DNA of 64,000 bases. Origin: Hansfordia pulvinata. Taxonomy: Eukaryota; Ascomycota; Sordariomycetes; Xylariales. The stretch covers positions 1-64,000 of the forward strand of contig BJKQ01000031.1 of assembly GCA_006538405.1 (NCBI GenBank), read 5' to 3'. How positions within the stretch are numbered: the stretch's first letter is position 1; the number at the start of each line of letters is the position of its first letter. Positions 1-12,765 of the stretch are shown here, piece after piece. The notes below the pieces were generated by a model. That model was not told the origin of the DNA. It was given only the letters and a program-made list of their open reading frames with translations, and did no database searches. Both the position numbers and the translations under genes were made by a program.

Positions 1-2440
1 TTGTTAATCAACTTTTTTATTGCTTAAAACTTACTTAAGTTATTTTAAGAAGGGATCCTTTATTAAAGTAAGAATAAGTAGTGAATAGATTACGTAACCT
101 TTAATACATGTAACTTAATAATAATTAAGCTAAGTTTTATATTATTATATTTGTATTATAAATTATATTTTGCGGTCTTTAAGAAAAAAGTATATCTCTT
201 AATTTTTACTCTTACTCTTTATAAATTAAAAATGTTAAAGCTATAAAACTTATTTAAGATTTGATTAACTTAATATAAGTGTATAAGAAGTAAAAAAACT
301 TTATATAATAGATCCCGTTATAATAATATGTACTTTATTAATATAAGCTTAACTTTAATTTGTTTAAACTTACCGGCTTTTTTCTCTCTTATAAATAAGT
401 CGAGTTATTAATATGCCAACGTTTGATACTTTATTATAAAGAAAGAAAACTATACTTTACTTATAAACTACTTAATGAAAGAAGTTTAAAACAGCTCCTT
501 ATAATACTTAATAGACTTATAATAAAAAGGTTAAGTAAACTTAATATAAGGTACTTGAAATAGATTTTAATTTTGGTAACATAATATATAAATAATTATT
601 CTTATATTGTTTTTGGTTTCCTTTATAATCCTTTTATTTAAAAGACTACTATAAACTGCTTATATTAAATTTTATAAATCTGCTTATTAATTTTTGAAGC
701 TTAAAGATTGAAATCCGTAAATAAATAATGAACCTATATACGTTAACCTTTCAAAAGGTTATAACATTCTTTAAATTAGTTTATATGAGTTCTTGCTTAG
801 ATTCTTATTATATTATATATTTAATATAGAAAAGTAAGTTTCCACTTTTATTCTTGTTTTAAAGAAATTAATATATTGTATATTTAACTTATAAAAGTGT
901 TATTAAGAGTTTTATAGCTTTTAAACGTTTAAAAATAAGCTACTATTTATTAACGTTTTTACAGTAATAGGTACTTTTATAACTATTTCATTATTCTTAT
1001 TATAAAATAGTTTTAACTTTAATTTAAAATTAAAAGTATTAAAAGCTTTTTAAAGAATTGAAATTCTTACTTTAAACGTTTTATTTAAAAGAGTTTATAT
1101 CATTAAACAATATAAATATTAGTTTTAAACGATATACTGAAAAAAAAAACTTAAATTAAAAGTATCGTATGTTTTTATAAAAGTTTAAGTCACTTTATTT
1201 TTTAAAAACTTAAGGCCTTAAGATAATCGTAAGAACTATAGTGAAAGTCTTTATAAATATTACTTACTTTATATATTATTTATATACTTCTTTTATATAC
1301 GTAAGCTTATTTAAGTTACGTTATATTATCTTATATAAGAGGTATTCTTAAAATGAAAAGAGTTACGTAAATTTAAATTATATAACATAGTTTATTATAA
1401 AATATAAACCGTTTTCATTTATATAATAATTTAATATAATATTGTTTTTAAAGTAAAGATTAAAGCGCTTTAAGTAAAACTAAGATTATTTATAAATAAG
1501 TCATATTAAATACGTTTAAGTTATAACTTATAAGTAAATATAAACTATTATATAAAGTATACGAAAAGCCGATTAAAAGTTTATTTTATCAAATCTTTTA
1601 AATAAGTAAAATATAAATATCATATAAAAACTACTTAACTTATTTCTTTAGTAATAACTTTAATTTCATTTTAAAAACATATAATATTAGCTATTCTATT
1701 TTTTCTTTTATTTTTTATACTTATCTTTATACCACGCTTTTACTTTAAACCTTTATTTAAATCTTCGTTCATTTTTAAAAGATTCCACATTTTCAATTAC
1801 GTAACATGTTTTATAACTTCGATTCTTAAGTTATGTAATAAGGAATCGTATATTTATATTTTAATAAAAGTGAATATACTTTCCACTATTTTACATTTTA
1901 ATATAAAGTAAGTAATAGAATTATTTTAAGCTCTTATGCCTCACTTATAATTTAATATATATTTTACTTTTAATAATTATATAAGGTTTATGTAATAACC
2001 TTTAAGTAACAGCTTTTATTAACGTTTATTAACTATAACTTATTATATTAATCACCTCTTAGAATATTTTTTTAATCACGTTTTAATTATAATAAATTAT
2101 ATTTATACCTTCACCTTAAGTTATCGTAAAAGTTAATAATTTAAACTATAAACGTTGAAATAACTTTTAATAAACCTACATAACTTACTTTAAGTCATTG
2201 ATTTTACTATTATTTATACGTTTAATCTTCTTAAATTGAGCTATTAATTTATAAGACTTACTTAAAATTACTTAAAAGCTAACTTACCGATTAAAAGTTG
2301 AAAGTTTAATTCGTTTTATAAAGCTTTTATAAGGTTTTTTAAAAGATAATATAATTTAATCTAGGTTTTTAATAATATTTATTATTGATGAAGTTTAAAA
2401 AGAATATATTGAAAGTGGAACTAAGTTGTATAATTAAATG
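1..2440. other. AT-rich RIP-degraded DNA, no gene
   Basis: Extremely AT-rich sequence with stop codons in every frame at short intervals and only rare CpG or GC islands. I found no LTR boundary, no recognisable transposase or polymerase motif and no open frame of useful length. It is best read as old repeat DNA mutated beyond recognition. The only clear repeat signal begins near its right edge. Confidence 0.6.
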
Positions 2441-2469
2441 TTAAGTATATATATTTAAGATTAATATTA

Positions 2470-2960
2470 TAAGATATAACTCTTAAGTTACCTTATAAGC
2501 AGTTTACCCGAACTTTTAAACTATTAACGTTACTAGTTTATATAAGTTTAAGTTGCTTTAAATCAAATTACTAATATAAATAAGTTTTTTAAGTTACTTA
2601 TAATTAATTTACGGATTTAAACTTTTACACTTAATACAATTTAAGTAAATTCACTTACTTTAAAAGGTGTGAAAAATGATACATAAATAAAATATATTAA
2701 GATATATAATAATATATCAACATTAACTTAGGAACTTAAAAAACGAGTTTAAGTAATGAAGATAAGTATATATAATTACGCTTTATATACATAATGTATT
2801 CATTTATTGTATATAATTTTAATCCGTGAGTAAATTTATATTTAACTTAAATACACGTGATTTATTTTAATTTATGAGGTAAAGAACTTAATTGCTTTAA
2901 ATTAAAGTAGTGAGTAACTTATATAAGTTTTTAGCCCACGTGAATTAACTTAAGTGAACT
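2470..2960. repeat. MITE-like inverted-repeat element, copy A
   Basis: Two arms face each other around a roughly 200-bp AT-rich core. The left arm ends in ACGGATTTA near 2611-2619, and the right arm starts AATCCGTGAG at 2821. The arms share stretches with copies B and D, such as the run resembling TTATATAAGTT and TTTAAATCA, and a CACGTG-type box. The outer ends are blurred by mutation, so the limits are approximate. There is no coding capacity. Confidence 0.5.
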
Positions 2961-3059
2961 TGTTATTAATCTTATATATATATAAGTAAAACAAGGTTAA
3001 GTTTAATCAATTACTTTAAGTGAATTCTAAGTAAGATTAAGCTTATAAGAGATTAATAT

Positions 3060-3240
3060 TCAAATTAATATTAAGTATATTGAGTCCGTGAGTTGACTTA
3101 TTTATAATAAGTAACTTAAATACACGAGGATTACTTTAAATTCATTTAATAAGCCATTTAATGAATTTAAAGTAATACGGTAAGTAACCCACGTGATTTA
3201 ATAGTTCACGTGAGTTAACTCGAAAAGACTCATTATTAAC
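3060..3240. repeat. Half copy of the same inverted-repeat family
   Basis: Starts with GTCCGTGAGTTGAC at about 3084 and continues into TTTAAA-type arm sequence and two CACGTG-containing boxes (about 3190-3220). No partner arm is visible at the expected 200-230 bp distance, so this is a single arm or a rearranged copy. Confidence 0.4.
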
Positions 3241-3456
3241 TTGAAATATAACCGAGTAAAGTTTTTACCCGTTAATAAAGTTTTAAAATTATAATAAACA
3301 TAATAAACTTTTCGCTTAAATTCTTTTATTAAATTGAAAAAACTTATTACCTATATTATTAAAGATACGTTAACTCGAAAAACTTTAATTAGTTATGAAT
3401 ACTTTAAAATCAATTTTGTAGTCTATACAAGTTAATTAACTTAAGTTTAGGCTTAT

Positions 3457-4538
3457 TTTCACGACTTTAATTTTTTTTAAGAAAATATAAAAGTGGTTTA
3501 AGGGTTTATGTTTTGAAAAAACACTTAAAAGGTCGTTTATCGGTAAGGATTTAAGCAAGTTAATTAATAATAATTAATTTAAAGTATTAAGTAAGTGATA
3601 AACTGTCGTTAAAAGGTTACTCTTATTTCAGAATAACTTAAATGCTTAAATTGACAGGGTTGGAATTGTGAATCATAAGTTTTAAGTTAACTTATAAGTA
3701 ACTCACGTGAGTTACTTTAAATCAGTGATTTTACTAACTCACGTGAGTTAACTCACATGAATCTTAAGTTACTTTAAATCAGGCTATTAACTTATATAAG
3801 TTACTTTAAGTTACTTATAACTTAACTCACGGATTTACTTATTTTATTTTATTTAATAAAACGATTTATTTTAAACTTAACTTTAATTTATATTAACTTT
3901 AAGTAGCTTAGTTATCTTTAACTTATTTAAATACTTAGTTTAAAGTTAACATTTAAATTATAATAATTTATTTAGTTTTTATTTATTATTTAAATAATAT
4001 ATTATTATAAATACGTCTTTTTCTATACCTTTTATACTGCTTTTATACATAAATATGCATTTTTTAAATCCGTGAGTTAACTTAAAAGTAACTTAAATTT
4101 ATATAGATTACTTTAAATTAAAGGGGTGAGTAACTTACGTGAGTTTTTAACTCACGTGAGTTAACTTTAATTAACTTATTATTAACTTAATAAATTAATT
4201 ATAATAATAGTAAAGAATTAAATATATAAGAAACCTTTTATCCTTATATATCTTTTATCCCTTTATTAATACCGTATCTTAAATCACGCCTTTTAAGGTG
4301 ATTTTTATCTTACTCACGATTCTCTCCGTAAGCGTTATCTTAATCACGGCGACCGTAATAAGCGTATGTGCTGTTTCTTATTTTAATAATAATCTTAATC
4401 ATGTGACTTCGCTTTATGTTCTCACTTTTTTTTACGTATATAATTAGCTTAACGTTATTTTATACGATTTTCAACTTATAAGTCCTTACTTATATTAATA
4501 TTACCCGTCTTAAGGGCTTAATCATCGGGTTCGTAAAA
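3457..4538 (-). mobile_element. Solo gypsy LTR split by a nested insertion
   Basis: The segments 3457-3652 and 4192-4538 together give about 540 bp and match, in order, the minus-orientation LTR seen at 13871-14408 and 30452-30988. Shared landmarks include the AAAAGGTCGTTTATCGGTAA box, the run AAATATATAAGAAACC and the terminal GGGTTCGTAA. No internal gypsy sequence is attached on either side. I could not see a 5-bp target duplication (CTTAT on the left, GTTAC on the right), so this is an older or rearranged copy. It was interrupted later by the element at 3653-4191. Confidence 0.75.
3653..4191. repeat. MITE-like inverted-repeat element, copy B, nested in an LTR
   Basis: A roughly 540-bp block that interrupts an otherwise collinear LTR, which gives its limits to within about 10 bp. 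The left arm (about 3666-3836) ends ACTCACGGATTT. The right arm begins AAATCCGTGAGT at 4065. The core between them is about 230 bp. Each arm carries several ACTCACGTGAGT boxes, themselves perfect palindromes around CACGTG. A possible short duplication of AAATT flanks the block, but in such AT-rich DNA this is weak. No open reading frame is present, so any transposition would have needed proteins made elsewhere. Confidence 0.6.
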
Positions 4539-5333
4539 GTTACGTGACTTATTTATAGTATTTATTTTTAATAACGTCGTGTATTTAAGTTACTTATAAG
4601 TTAACCTTATAATAAAGCTTTTTAAATTAAAATATCTATTTTTAAAATTTATAAATAACTTATAATAGTTTTTAAGTATTATAATTAATAAATAATATTA
4701 TATATAACATACGTTAAAATGATAAGTTTTATATAAATAAGTATATTAAATATATTTTAAATTTCTAAAAAAACTTAATATAAATATATTAAGTAAGCGT
4801 AATAATAAAAACCATATTAAAGCTTTTATTCAACTTATTTTTATAATCCATATAAATCTTTTTTCTAAAAAAAGAAAGGGTAAGCTTTAAAACTTATTTA
4901 GGTTAATGAATATTAGCTTTAATTTAAATATTTAATTAAACTATTCTCTTATTAAAGTTTAACTCTTATCCTAACTTTAAGCTAAAAAGAGGTTTAAAAG
5001 GAATGAAATTTAATTAATTTAAAAATATTTTAATATTAAAGTTAATCCTAAAATAATTAAAGATTAATAATTAAAGTTAAGATTATAAATGTTAAGTATA
5101 TAATAATACACCTGCAATCGGTGATGCGTATTAAGTACCATTCCCTTTTAATGACTTAACGGTCGTTTAAAGAAGGCGCTTAACGAGCCATTAATCGTTT
5201 AAAGGTAAAGCTTTCACTTCGCCACGAAGTGTTAACGATTATAGCCAGCTGCTTATACCTTATAAAAGATATAACGGCTTTTCTCTTTATATAAATAAGA
5301 TAATTATAATTAAGTAATATAAAAGAGACGGAC
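4539..5333. other. AT-rich spacer, no gene
   Basis: AT-rich RIP-type sequence between the solo LTR and the gypsy element. A short, less mutated stretch at about 5110-5280 includes the small inverted motif TTCGCCACGAAGTG. No gene or transposon end was recognised, apart from the CTTTT target duplication at 5334-5338 belonging to the next element. Confidence 0.5.
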
Positions 5334-5338
5334 CTTTT

Positions 5339-5876
5339 TATTACGAACCCGATTATTAAGCCGGTAAGACAGGCCATATTAATATAAGTAAGAGACTTAT
5401 AAATTAATGGTCGCGTAAAACGACGTTCAACCAATTATATATATAAGGAAAGGTAGAAATATAAGATAAGATCACGTGATTAAGATCATTATTAAAATAA
5501 TAAGCAGTCCGCACGCTTATTATAATCACCGTGATTAAAGTAACGCTTATAAAAAAGGTTATAAATAAGATAAAGATCACTTTAAGGAACGTGATCCAGG
5601 ACACGGTATTAATAAGGGAATAAAGAATATATAAAGATAAAAGGTTTCTTATATATTTAATTATTTATTACCTTAATAATCAATTTAAGTATTTAAGTTA
5701 TTCTTAAATAAAAGTAACCTCTTAACGATAATTTACCACTTATTTAATACTTTAAATTACTTATTATTAATTAATTACTTATTATTTACCGATAAACGAC
5801 CTTTTAAGTATTCTTTTAAAATATAAATCTTTAAATTAATTTTATATTTTTCTTAAGAAAAATTTAAGTCGTTATA
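5339..5876 (+). repeat. 5' LTR of gypsy copy 1
   Basis: 538 bp. Begins TATTACGAACCC (a mutated TGTTACGAACCC) and ends GTCGTTATA. It aligns end to end with 12766-13305, with differences mainly of the C/T and G/A kind. A few open frames inside it are chance products and not genes. Confidence 0.9.
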
Positions 5877-6954
5877 TTTTTATCACTTTTATATAAGTAT
5901 TTAATAATTATCCGTTAATACCTTTAAGTAATATTTAATTAATACGATATCGTTTTAATTTAAATCCTTTAAATAACCGGTGGTGTAAACGCCTTTAAAA
6001 AACTTAATTAAAGAAATAAAAGGGGTTAATAATAATAAGGAGGAGTATAATCTTATTAAAGGTAAGTATAAGTAATTACTTAACGGGCTTCGCACTTTAT
6101 AAGATTAATTATAAGCTTTATATTAAGCTTATAAGAACGTTAATAAGTAATTATAATAAGCTTATATTAAACGTATTAATATAATTAACGAACTTTAATA
6201 AGCTTAACTTATTAAAGTTATATAAAGCGTTAAAGGCATTATTAAAGCTCCTTTAATTAACGTTAACCTTAAGATTAACCCTTTTAAAACCTTTAATAAC
6301 ACCTTTAAGTAACTTTAAGGGTTTTTAACTTAAATAAAGGCATTTTATTAATTATATAAACACTTTAATAATAAAAAAGATTAAGTTATCCACGTTAAAT
6401 TATTTCTTTATAAAAAGGCTTTAACTTAATTCGAATTATACCTTATTAAGGCGATTAATAAACCTTAAAAGTAATGGTTAATTAAGATTAAAAAGATCTT
6501 TATATTTTATATTAAATTTAAACGATAATTTAAAGGCTTATTTTTAAACTTAAATAAGAAACGATAAGCCGAAAAAGAACTTATTAACCTTTAATAAAAG
6601 ACCTTAATGTCTTTTTACGCCGTAAACTTTAAACGTATCCTTACGTAATTTAATTTAATTAAGGAAAGTAAGATCTTTACGTTTTATTAAGGATTAAAAA
6701 AGGAAGTTAAAGATAAATTAATTAAATAAAACTTATTAAATAGCTTTATAAAGTATATTAAAGCCGTTATTTATATTAATTCTTAGCTTTATAAGTGATA
6801 CTGTAAGAAAAGAGGAAATAATTAATATATATTATAAAATATAAAGCGATAATAATAAGGAGGAGTAAAGCTTTACTTTACCTTTTATAAGTAACACTTA
6901 AAACTTATAAATATTAACCGCGCTTTTAATAATAAGTATAAAAAAATATTTAAG

Positions 6955-7002
6955 TATTATAATTATAATAAATTAAGGTATATCGCGTATAATTATAAAG
7001 CG
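6955..7002 (+). pseudogene. Gag CCHC zinc knuckle remnant
   Basis: In the plus frame starting at 6955 the translation keeps the spacing of a retroviral-type CX2CX4HX4C zinc knuckle. The cysteine codons appear as tyrosine (TGY to TAY) and the His as Tyr, while the Gly-Lys, Ile-Ala and Asn positions still fit. This places gag in the first third of the element and shows G-to-A mutation of the metal-binding residues. The knuckle would have bound the element's RNA. Confidence 0.75.
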
Positions 7003-9379
7003 CTTAAATAACTTAAATAAGTTAATAAATATATTAAAGCTATTAAGGAAATCACGATAAATTAAAATGGATAAACCCTTATACTTAAAAAATAAATTTA
7101 TATAACTTATAAGGTATATAATAATTTAAACCTTAACCCCGAATTTAACACTGCCTTTAATATCTTATAAAAAGGGTTTAATAATATTATAAAACATTAA
7201 AAACGACACGTAAATTAATAAATTAAGACCTTCCGGAAAAGAACTTATAATACCTTTTAAATCGGTTATATATACTTAACCTTATAACGATACGTCGGTT
7301 ATAATATATTTAATATTATAATACTTTTATAAAACTTAAAAGATATATTAAAATAAAAAGTATATAAATAAGGCTTTATATAACGTAACTCCTTAAAGTA
7401 AATCCTTTAAGTAATTATAAGAACCATTAATTAAAGGAAGCTTAATATTATTATATAATATAACGTTATACTTTAAATCTTTAAGTATAATATCGATAAG
7501 TTATAATAAAAAAATAAGCTATTTATTTAAAATAAAAAGTTTAATTCTTTAATAAATTTATAAATAGCCCTTAATTATACACGCTCTTTAAAAAATAATA
7601 CGATAATAACCCTTATAATATTATTAATAATATATTAAAAGTTAAAGATAATAAGACTTAAAAACGTATTAAGATCACCTTATAAAAGAAATAAGACTTA
7701 TTTAACTCCCTTATTTTTAAAGTAATTATAAAAAATAAATAAGCTTTTTATTTTAAAATAAGTATTACTTAAGATTAAGAAGATCGGTAAGATTTAATTA
7801 AATAAATTAAAGATTATAAAGATTATTATAATCTTATAATAAGATAATAAATATTTAATAAAAAAGTAAACGTAATAATTAACGTATTAATACACGCTTA
7901 ATCTTTAAAAGGGCCTTATAAGTGAACACATATACTTAAGCTTAAAGAATACCTTTAAGGAAATTATAATAAATTAAGTAATATAATAAAAACTTATTAA
8001 ATATAAAGCTTATATAAATATTTATTTAATAAAGAAAAAAAGGAAGATTTCTTTTATTATAATAAAACTTTAATAACACGAAAGAACTTATAATAATCTT
8101 AAACGAAAAAGACTTAAAAAAGGTATATAAAAACGTATATAATTTAATTCTTTACAGTGCTTAATACGGTGAGATCATATAATATAATTATATTTATATT
8201 ATTATTAATAATACTTAACCGATAAAGTTAAGTATTAATACTTTTTATAAAAGTTAAAACTCTTAAATTAATATAAGAATTATAATATTATTAATACTTT
8301 AATTATTTTATATTAATAAAACCTTTATATCTTATTAAAGAACACTTTTTATACTTTATAAAAAATTAAGATAACGTTATAACTTATTAAAAAAGAACCG
8401 TGTATATAACACGTGTTAAACTCGTAAAGTAAGTATAATATTTAATTAAAAAGTTAATACTTAAAAGTCGGATTTTAAAACATATTAATAACTTATTAAT
8501 TAAATTACCACCGTAAAACAATAAATAATATGTTTTATTTTTAAATATTAAATCACGATAAAGCGAGGCTTTTATAAGCAGCTTTTAATAATATAACTTA
8601 ATATAAGTAATAATACGATAACACTTAAAAATTAAAGTATTTTATTATTAATTTAAAGTAATAAATAAAAAGAACTTATATAATAAAATAAGCCTTTAAT
8701 AAAAATAAAGTTATATAACTTAATATAATAATATATTATAAATTAAAAAGAATCCGAGTATTAATTAATAACGGATCGACTTAAAATTTAATATCGTTAT
8801 AAATCGTTAATAAATTTAAATTATTATAAAATAAAAAAGACGTTTATACCGACTCACGATAATAAATAAGAGTTATTTAAGAAAAGCTTAAAGATAAATT
8901 AAACGCGAGATTACGCCTTTCCCGGTTATTATTTAAGATTAACTTATAAAACTTTAATTAAACATTATTAATATCTTAAATAAAATAATTTTAAAGATAC
9001 TTTAATTATAATTAACGAATCTTAAAGTTAATTAAAATATTAACCTTTTTTAATAAAAAATATTAAAAAAAGATCACGATACTTAATTAAAATAAAGCCT
9101 TTATTATTAAACGGATTTAAGTTTATATTTATAAAACGCGTTATCGTTAAGATAATAAAAAAGGATTACTTATTAAAATAAGTAATATTTAAAGAGTATC
9201 GATAATTCGCGATATTATTTTAAGATAAGTTTAACACGATAAACGGCTTACCGTTATACTTAAATTACGATTATATAATACTTTTTAAAAATAAAACTTA
9301 ATTAACGTTTAAGTCCGTTTACTTATTAAACTTAATATAACGTATTAAACTTAGAAAAAAGTTATAATAAGATTATAAA

Positions 9380-9800
9380 AAAAGGATATATTAAATTATT
9401 TACGTCTTTAATTAATTACCTTATTTTATTTATACTTAAAAAGGACGGATCTTAAAGAATATACGTTAACTTCCGATAACTTAATAATATTACGATTAAA
9501 AACCGATATCTTTTACTTTTAATTAAAGTGCTTAAAGATTAATTATATAAAGTTAAGATCTTTACCACGATAAATTTACCGAACGCTTATTATTTTATTA
9601 AAATTTTAAAGGGAAATAAATAAAAGATAACGTTCCGGATACTTAAAGGATATTTTAAGTACTTAATAATACCTTTTAAACTTATAAATACTCCGGTTAA
9701 TTTTTAAAATATAATCGATAATACTTTTAAACCTTACTTTAATATCTTTATTATAATATACCTTAATAATATTTTAATTTATTTAAAAAATAAAACGGAT
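9380..9800 (+). pseudogene. Gypsy reverse transcriptase remnant
   Basis: The plus-frame translation keeps the Ty3/gypsy reverse transcriptase blocks in order. The (D)YR-LN-T-KN-YPLP type block lies at about 9466-9525. It is followed by the DL-AY block, the block before the active site (F-YL--PF-L-N-P--F) at about 9610-9700, and the active-site block at 9750-9785. The catalytic YLDD tetrad reads YLNN (9759-9770), because both Asp codons have gone GAT to AAT. Several internal TAA and TAG codons occur. The enzyme would have copied element RNA into DNA; this copy is dead. Confidence 0.85.
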
Positions 9801-10599
9801 TATATAAGCTATATAACGTAAGTCCTTTAAGCTTTTTAAAACGTTAACCTTTAAATTAATTTAAAAAAGAGTTAATTTTATTAAATAAAAGTTAATTTTA
9901 TCGGATATATTATTTATTTAAGGAAAGTCTTAATATAATAATTTAAGATTTAAGTAATTAAGGATTAACTTATTTTTAATAATATTTTAAATATCCGATT
10001 ATTTATTAAACTTATAAATTATTATTAAGCTTTTATTAAAGGATATAATAAGCACATTACACCTCTTATTAATATAACGAAGAAAGATCGATTATTTAAA
10101 TAAAATAATAAACTTTAAATAATATTTAATACGATTAAGGATATTATTATATAAAAGTTAATTATAATAATAATAAATCTTAATAAACTTATAAAAATCG
10201 AAACCGACGTTAACGACTTCGTTATAAAAGGATAACTTAAATAATAAGATAAATTAAGTAAGTTATACCTTATAGCTTTTTTCTTAAAAAGTTTAATAAA
10301 TTAAAGCTTAATTATATAATATATAATAAAGAGCTTATAATTATTATTAAAGCATTTAAAGAATAAAGATATTACTTAAGTAACACCTTCACGCTTATAA
10401 TTATTTAAACCGATTATAAGAATCTTATTACTTTTATTAAAAATAAAGTCCTTAATAAACGATAAATTTAATAAATAAAGATCCTTTTAAAATTTAATTT
10501 TAAGATTAAATATTATAAAGGTAAAAAGAATATTAAAGTTAACGCTTTTAATAAACGATTTAACCACTTTATAATAACTTAATAATAAAATTATAATTT

Positions 10600-11480
10600 A
10601 TCTTAAAAAAAGATAAAAAAGGAACTTAATTCTTATATAATAAATCTGACTTATTTAAACGAAAAAAGAACATTTTTATTATAAATTACGATAAGAAACG
10701 TAACGCTTAAAAGCATTATTAAATAATAAGCGATTTAACCTTTTTAATTAACTTAATAAAGTTATACTCTTTTATAATAAACGGTTTATACTTATATTAT
10801 ATAATAATAATTTATTACGATAATTTATAAAGATTTATCTTATAATTATTAAAGGATTTAAAAAACCATATAATAAGTACGATATGATTACGACTTTTTA
10901 AACTTTAAAAGATTAATTAAGATAATAATTAAAGAATACGATATATATATTCGATTTAAGGTAATATATTATAAGCCTTATAAAGAACTTTAACTTATAC
11001 TTTTTAAGGATAAAGTATAAAAATCGGTTTTAATAAACTTTATTATAAAGTTATTATTATTTATAAATTTAATAATTAAAATCGTTTATAATAATATTAT
11101 AATTTATATAAAGTAGCTTATTAAATTTATAAAGTTTTAATTATTTAAGGAAACTATAACCGTAATATAAATTGCTTAACTTATAAATAAGACCGTATTT
11201 AATTAATATAGCTTATTAAAAGAACTTATTATAAATTAAAATAAGCTTTTTATAATTTACTTTTAAAATCATTTATATAATAACTTAAAGTATAATATAA
11301 GACGTTAATAATATATTATTTATAAATAAATAATCGCACGGAACGACTTAATTAAATATTAAAGTAATATTTATAATATTATATTAATTTTAAATAAAAT
11401 AATTAAGTATCCCTTTTATTTAAAGTAAAATTCGTATATAATAGCTTTAATAATAAAGATATAAAAATATTACACTTTTA
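10600..11480 (+). pseudogene. Gypsy integrase remnant
   Basis: The best-preserved part is the end of the catalytic core. The plus frame reads R-T-E-R-L-N at 11335-11352, the usual NGQTERLNQ block. It continues with the block matching LEQYLR, an N-F-xx-xW element, then LL, and a FAYNS-type motif up to about 11460. Tryptophan and glutamine codons have become stops. Upstream sequence to about 10600 is where the zinc-binding and DDE core should lie, but it is too eroded to place residues. Confidence 0.75.
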
Positions 11481-11902
11481 TATAAATTATAAATTTAACT
11501 TATAAAGATCACGATAAGTAATAATTAATAATAATGCTTTAAAAGCTATTATTTAAGTTAAACATTTTATAACTCTTTATAAACACCTTTATATAAAGCT
11601 TATAACGATTTAATAATATATAAAACGATATTATAATAACCACCGGTCGTTAAGGCCGACCTTTAAAAAAGGAGATAAGGTTTATTTATTACGTAAAAAC
11701 ATTTAAATTAAAAGACTTAATAATAAATTAAATTTTAAAAAGATTAAATTATTTAAAATTAATAAGATTATTTTATTAATTAATTATAAATTATCGTTAC
11801 TTAATATTATAAAATCGACTTAATATTTCACGTTTTATTTTAAAATTAGCACCGGTTAATATATAACTTAAAACCGAAATTAAAGTTAATATTAACGCTT
11901 AA

Positions 11903-12015
11903 GAATTTAAGGTTAAAAAGATATTAAATTTATATTAATAAAGATTTACGATAAAGTATTTAATATAATAAAAAGGTTACTTATTATTAAAAACACTTAA
12001 AAACTTAAGAATTAC
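11903..12015 (+). pseudogene. Chromodomain remnant at integrase C-terminus
   Basis: The plus-frame translation from GAATTTAAGGTT at 11903 fits the chromodomain pattern E-x-E/K-V-x-K-I-L, then R-x-x-x-K-Y-L-(V/I)-K-W-K-G-Y with the KGY at about 11972-11980, then a block resembling TWEP-EN. The Trp codons are replaced by stops or other residues. A C-terminal chromodomain defines the chromovirus branch of Ty3/gypsy and normally steers insertion to marked chromatin. Confidence 0.7.
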
Positions 12016-12750
12016 TTAAATTATCCTTAATTATTAAAATAATATTATTAATAAAGACCGGCGGCTTTTTAAATAAAATAAGGAAGTTTATAAAGGAAAA
12101 ATCGGAACTTAACTTAAACATTAATTAATTTATATCGTTAAAAACTCCGATATATTATAAGTTATTAATTAAACATTATTTATAAGTATTTAAAGTAAGG
12201 AGTATATTATCCTTTTTATTTAACTTTATTATTTTATAAGTAAAAAAAATTTAAACTCTTTTCTTTTACCTAGGATTTTATCTTTTAAATACGGCTTAAT
12301 TAATTAATAATTAACGTTAATTAAAATTAAAGCTTTATTAATTAAGTATATAAAGATAAAAGTTTATCGCTCGCCTCCTTTTTTTTTAACCTTAAACTTA
12401 TATTATTAAGTTATAACTCGTTTAAAGACGATATTATTAAAATATTATTATAAAAACGCTTATAATAAATATATTCTTAATAACGACTTTTACCTTTAAG
12501 GATATAATAAGAACTTAACTTTTTATTCTTAAAATAATAAGAACACGGTATATTTATAACCATATTATTAAGCGTAATAAATTTTAATAAACGTTAACGT
12601 TTAATAATAATAAATCACGTAAAAGGTTAAGATAAACTTAATATAATTAATAAGGATAAAAAAATAAAAGGATAAATAAAAATATAAAGGCCACGCTTAT
12701 AATAAAGCATACGCACTTTTTTATATTCGTTAATTAAGGATAAATAACTT

Positions 12751-12760
12751 AAAAAAAGGG
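12751..12760 (+). other. Polypurine tract of gypsy copy 1
   Basis: AAAAAAAGGG lies five bases before the 3' LTR. This is the expected position of the plus-strand DNA primer, and it agrees with plus-strand coding of the element. Confidence 0.7.
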
Positions 12761-12765
12761 TATAA

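Noticed and set aside
3653..4191. Repeated CACGTG boxes considered as a CRISPR-like array
   Set aside because: The boxes are palindromic, irregularly spaced and without unique spacers, and the genome is eukaryotic.
5180..5604. Two minus-strand open frames in AT-rich DNA, one hydrophobic
   Set aside because: They lie across the start of the gypsy 5' LTR and are not open in the other LTR copies. Hydrophobicity follows from the AT-rich codons.
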